Assembly (NCBI GenBank): GCA_036337765.1
Contig: JAYZDP010000229.1
Location: forward strand, 1-43,917
Direction: 5' to 3'
Length of the DNA: 43,917 bases
Source of the DNA: JAYZDP01 sp036337765
GTDB lineage: Bacteria > Acidobacteriota > Thermoanaerobaculia > Multivoradales > Multivoraceae
The notes under the pieces were generated by a model. The model ran no database searches. It was not told where the DNA came from and worked only from the letters and a program-made list of their open reading frames with translations. The translations under genes and the position numbers were made by a program. Position 1 is the stretch's first letter, and each line of letters opens with the position of its first letter. Of this stretch, positions 41,125-43,917 are shown piece after piece.

Positions 41125-43080
41125 ATGCCCGCAGCAGCCGACCCCGACCACGGCGATCGGCGCCGATCGCTCACCGTCCTGCTCGGTGCCGTGGCGATGA
41201 CGGCTGTCATCGCGCTGCCGGTCGCGATGGCACCTCGCCAGCGCCTATTCGGCAACGAGATCGTCGGCCGCCACGCCGACGCCTACACGATGATTCGCCA
41301 CTTCGACTCGCCGATGCGACTCGACTACTTCACACAGCCCGCCACCGACTGGCTCGGCGTCCTCCTCGGCAGCGTCTTCGGCGGAACCATCGCGTACAAC
41401 CTGCTGGTTCTCGCCACCTTTCCGCTCGCCGCGCTGACCACCTACTGGCTGGCCCGCTACCTTCAGATCCCACACGCGGGCTCCGCCTTCGCCGCCTTCG
41501 CCTTCGCCTTCAGCCCGTTTCACCTCGCTCATGCGGCGTACCACCCCCACATCGCGCAGGTTCAGTGGATCCCGCTCTACCTGTTGGCGCTCGTCGCGAG
41601 CGTGGATCACTGGACCCCGCTGCGCGCGTTCGGCCTCGGCGGCGCCACCGTGCTGGCGGGCATGTCCAACTTCTACGCAGCTCTCATCCTCGCCGCCCTG
41701 ACCCCGGTCGCCATCGCTGCCTTCGCCCTCACTCGCAGCGATCGTCGTCCCGAAACCGCCTCACTGCGCGGCGGTTGGATCGCCACCATCGGCACCCTCG
41801 CAGCTCTCGGTGGCGCGGGTCTGGGATATGTCTATGTAGCGGCTCCGAGCGTGCTCGCGGCCCGAGCCCGCTTCGGCTTTCCCTACGAGGACATGTTCCG
41901 CTACTCGGCCCGTTGGTGGAGCTACTTCATACCGCCCGTCGACCACGCGTTGCTCGGCGAACGGTCGGCGGCGATCTGGCAGCGGCATGGCATCGCCGAC
42001 GGCATGGTCGAGCAGCAGGTCTACCTCAGCGTGGGCCTTCTGGCCCTGGCCGCCATCGCCTGCGTGGGGTGGGTACGAGGACGCTCACATGGGCGGGCCT
42101 CACTCGTCGCCATCGTCGTCGTGGGAGCGGCAGCCTTCTTTTCGTCGCTCGGTCCCGTGCAGCGACTGGGTGGCGGGTTGGAGGTCCCGCGTCTCTCGGG
42201 CCTGTTGCATCCCCTGCTGCCGATGTTTCGAGCCTACGCGCGCTTCGGCTCGGTCCTGTTTCTCGCGGTCGCCCTCGCTGCGGGTCTCGGGCTGACGCTC
42301 CTGTGGGGCGATCGGCGCGGGCGGGCGGTGGCAACGGCGCTGGCAGCCCTCGTGATCTTCGAGCTCGGGCCATTGCCGTGGCGATGGCACTGGGTACTGC
42401 CCACGGCTGCCCATCGATGGGCGGCCGAGCAGGAGTCGGGCCTGAGGATCCTAGAATGTGTCGACCGCTCGTCGGCAGCGTCCAGCACCCGGCATTTCCT
42501 CGCGCAACACCAGCTCGAGTTTCTCGGCGGCGACATCGGCGACTGTGCCGAGCCCGGGCTCGGCTCGAAGCTCGCAGCCCTCGGCCATAGTCACGTCCTG
42601 GTCCGCCACGGCTATCGGCTCGAGCCAGGGGTACCCGCTGACGGGCTCGAGCCGCAGGAGTTGTTCGCGGACTCGACGCTGTACCGCGTCACCGCCGTGC
42701 CGGCGGCGTTTTTCGTAGGCGAGATCGGTGGGTTTTCGTGGCGCGAGAGAAGCGACGACCGCAGCTGGCGATGGATGGATCGCCAAGGCACCTGGAGGCT
42801 GACGAATACGACCGACGAGGCGATCGCAACCGAGATCGAGCTCGAGGCCTTCGCCTTTCACCGACCGCGCGAGGTCCGCATCGACGGTCCGGGCCACAGC
42901 ACCGTGCTGCAGATCGGCACCGAGCCGGCGTGGGTTCGGATCCCGCTGCGGGTGCCCGCCGGTCAGAGCGAGATCCGATTCAGCGCCGCGGGCGAGCCCG
43001 ACAGCCCGGCAACCGTCTTGGGCTCGGCCGACACGCGGCAGCTGACGATCGGCATCGGCAACTGGCGATTCGTCCGCTGA
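41125..43080 (+). CDS. Large polytopic membrane protein, GT-C/YfhO-like
   Basis: 651 residues. The amino-terminal 450 residues contain about ten membrane helices, with an early periplasmic loop HADAYTMIRHFDSPMRLDYF whose acidic/His cluster resembles GT-C donor loops. The carboxyl 200 residues (after LPTAAHRWAAEQE) form a soluble beta-rich domain, ending GSADTRQLTIGIGNWRF. This layout fits YfhO-like or dolichyl-phosphate-mannose-type transferases that glycosylate exported polymers. It is divergent from the exosortase-like gene with about 85 bases between. Family assignment is tentative. Confidence 0.6.
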   Translation: MPAAADPDHGDRRRSLTVLLGAVAMTAVIALPVAMAPRQRLFGNEIVGRHADAYTMIRHFDSPMRLDYFTQPATDWLGVLLGSVFGGTIAYNLLVLATFPLAALTTYWLARYLQIPHAGSAFAAFAFAFSPFHLAHAAYHPHIAQVQWIPLYLLALVASVDHWTPLRAFGLGGATVLAGMSNFYAALILAALTPVAIAAFALTRSDRRPETASLRGGWIATIGTLAALGGAGLGYVYVAAPSVLAARARFGFPYEDMFRYSARWWSYFIPPVDHALLGERSAAIWQRHGIADGMVEQQVYLSVGLLALAAIACVGWVRGRSHGRASLVAIVVVGAAAFFSSLGPVQRLGGGLEVPRLSGLLHPLLPMFRAYARFGSVLFLAVALAAGLGLTLLWGDRRGRAVATALAALVIFELGPLPWRWHWVLPTAAHRWAAEQESGLRILECVDRSSAASSTRHFLAQHQLEFLGGDIGDCAEPGLGSKLAALGHSHVLVRHGYRLEPGVPADGLEPQELFADSTLYRVTAVPAAFFVGEIGGFSWRERSDDRSWRWMDRQGTWRLTNTTDEAIATEIELEAFAFHRPREVRIDGPGHSTVLQIGTEPAWVRIPLRVPAGQSEIRFSAAGEPDSPATVLGSADTRQLTIGIGNWRFVR

Positions 43081-43107
43081 GCAGCTGCGCCTACCAGGGC
43101 CGCCTCG

Positions 43108-43917
43108 CTACCAAGTGTCGATGTTGGGCCGCTTCTTGTGCTCACGCACCGGTGTCGGTGGCAGGCTGCGCAGGCCGCGCGCGATCCAAGCTCGCGACTC
43201 GGCCGGGTCGATGACATCGTCGACGCCGTAAAAGCTCGCGGCGTTCACGGCCTTGGCCCGCTCGTAGGACTCCTCGACCATCTCGTTGTACTTCGACAGG
43301 CGCTCATCGGGGTCTTCGATCGCCTCGAGGTCGCGGCGGTAGGCCAGCTTGACCGCCCCTTCGATGTTCATGCCCGCGAACTCTGCGGTCGGCCAGCAGA
43401 CGGTGAAGAACGGCACCAGTGAGCTGCCTCCACACATCGCCTGCACGCCAAGGCCGTAGGCCTTGCGCAGGATGACACCGAACATGGGCACGCTGATGTT
43501 GGCGCCGGTGTTGAAGAGTCGGCAACAGTGGCGCACCAGGGCCGTCTGCTCGACTTCGGGCCCGACCATGATGCCCGGGCAGTCCATAAGCGTGATCACC
43601 GGCAGATCGAAGGCGTCGCACAGCTGCAGGAAGCGCGCCCCCTTGTCGGAGGCGTCGGAGTCGATGGCACCGGCCAGGTGGTGAGGATTGTTGGCGACGA
43701 GTCCCAGGGGCTGGCCCTCGATGCGGACCAGGGCGGTGAGGATGCCGATGCCGAACTCGGGTCGGATCTCGAGCACCGAGTCGACGTCGGCGAGGCGGTG
43801 GATGACGTCGCGCACGTCGTACATGCGTTTGCGGTCCTCGGGCACGATGTGGCGCATCGGCCGCTGATCGTGCGCCTCCCAATCGCCCGTCGGACCCTGG
43901 AAATAAGACAGGTACTG
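43108..43917 (-). CDS. Acyl-CoA carboxylase carboxyltransferase subunit, partial
   Basis: The carboxyl-terminal 269 residues of a carboxyltransferase subunit (methylcrotonyl-, propionyl- or acetyl-CoA carboxylase beta-type); the frame runs off the window end. VRDVIHRLADVDSVLEIRPE, LVANNPHHLAGAID, ITLMDCPGIMVGPEVEQTAL, GVILRKAYGLGVQAMCGGSS and NAASFYGVDDVIDPAESRAW are family signatures of the second crotonase-like domain. It transfers carboxyl from biotin to the acyl-CoA. Which acyl-CoA cannot be told from this part. It converges with the multi-TM gene, 27 bases away. Confidence 0.9.
   Translation of the reverse strand, partial: QYLSYFQGPTGDWEAHDQRPMRHIVPEDRKRMYDVRDVIHRLADVDSVLEIRPEFGIGILTALVRIEGQPLGLVANNPHHLAGAIDSDASDKGARFLQLCDAFDLPVITLMDCPGIMVGPEVEQTALVRHCCRLFNTGANISVPMFGVILRKAYGLGVQAMCGGSSLVPFFTVCWPTAEFAGMNIEGAVKLAYRRDLEAIEDPDERLSKYNEMVEESYERAKAVNAASFYGVDDVIDPAESRAWIARGLRSLPPTPVREHKKRPNIDTW

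Overview
The window is GC-rich chromosomal DNA from a Gram-negative bacterium. It carries KDO synthesis genes for lipopolysaccharide, a LolA-like carrier, Tat export, a periplasmic S41 protease and an exosortase-type enzyme. Dense gene packing, many GTGA/ATGA/TTGA stop-start overlaps and frequent GTG and TTG starts recur throughout. A eukaryotic-type kinase fragment, a GRPD-F/L-SG family of secreted proteins and a MacB-type ATPase fragment suggest an uncultivated Acidobacteriota, Myxococcota or 'deltaproteobacterial' lineage. I cannot fix the phylum from sequence alone.

Region 1 (1-4.9 kb) is a surface-glycan block: a frameshifted sulfotransferase, a glycosyltransferase-sulfotransferase fusion, another glycosyltransferase and an NAD-dependent epimerase. 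Region 2 (5-27.6 kb) is a housekeeping core. It holds tRNA-Lys and purA, a divergent ccsA/hemX-hemA-hemC-hemD operon, an ArsR regulator, superoxide dismutase, tRNA-Val, tRNA-Asp and rpmG. Next come a histone-deacetylase-like gene coupled to a (frameshifted) sigma factor, an S41 protease, tatA-tatC, a kdsB-pyrG-kdsA-kdsD operon, a rhamnosidase-N-domain-like protein and a purH-lolA-hypothetical-polyprenyl synthase operon. A phospholipase-like protein and a TusA-like protein close the block.

Region 3 (27.6-33.5 kb), around tRNA-Phe, is a graveyard of gene pieces. I recognise fragments of a sugar transferase, a MacB-type ABC ATPase lacking Walker A and the signature motif, a Ser/Thr kinase N-lobe joined in frame to a secreted serine hydrolase, a sterol-desaturase tail and an acyl-CoA ligase tail. 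Two other pieces remain unidentified. One intact MetX-like alpha/beta hydrolase lies within it, behind a short lipoprotein-leader ORF.

Region 4 (33.5-43.9 kb) has a polysaccharide deacetylase, then a four-gene operon (DoxX, two close secreted paralogues, FAD monooxygenase). After it come a collapsed acyl-CoA dehydrogenase, a methyltransferase and an exosortase-family membrane protein, all on one strand with overlapping ends. Divergent from these is a large multi-TM protein, and the window ends inside an acyl-CoA carboxylase carboxyltransferase.

The most interesting item is the exosortase-family protein at 39638-41038. It carries two complete Cys/Arg/His sets with almost identical internal spacing (41+18 and 41+19 residues), consistent with a tandemly duplicated exosortase core in one polypeptide. 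Several genes (sulfotransferase, hemC, sigma factor, acyl-CoA dehydrogenase) show frameshifts or compensating indels, so base-level sequence error must be excluded before calling them decayed.
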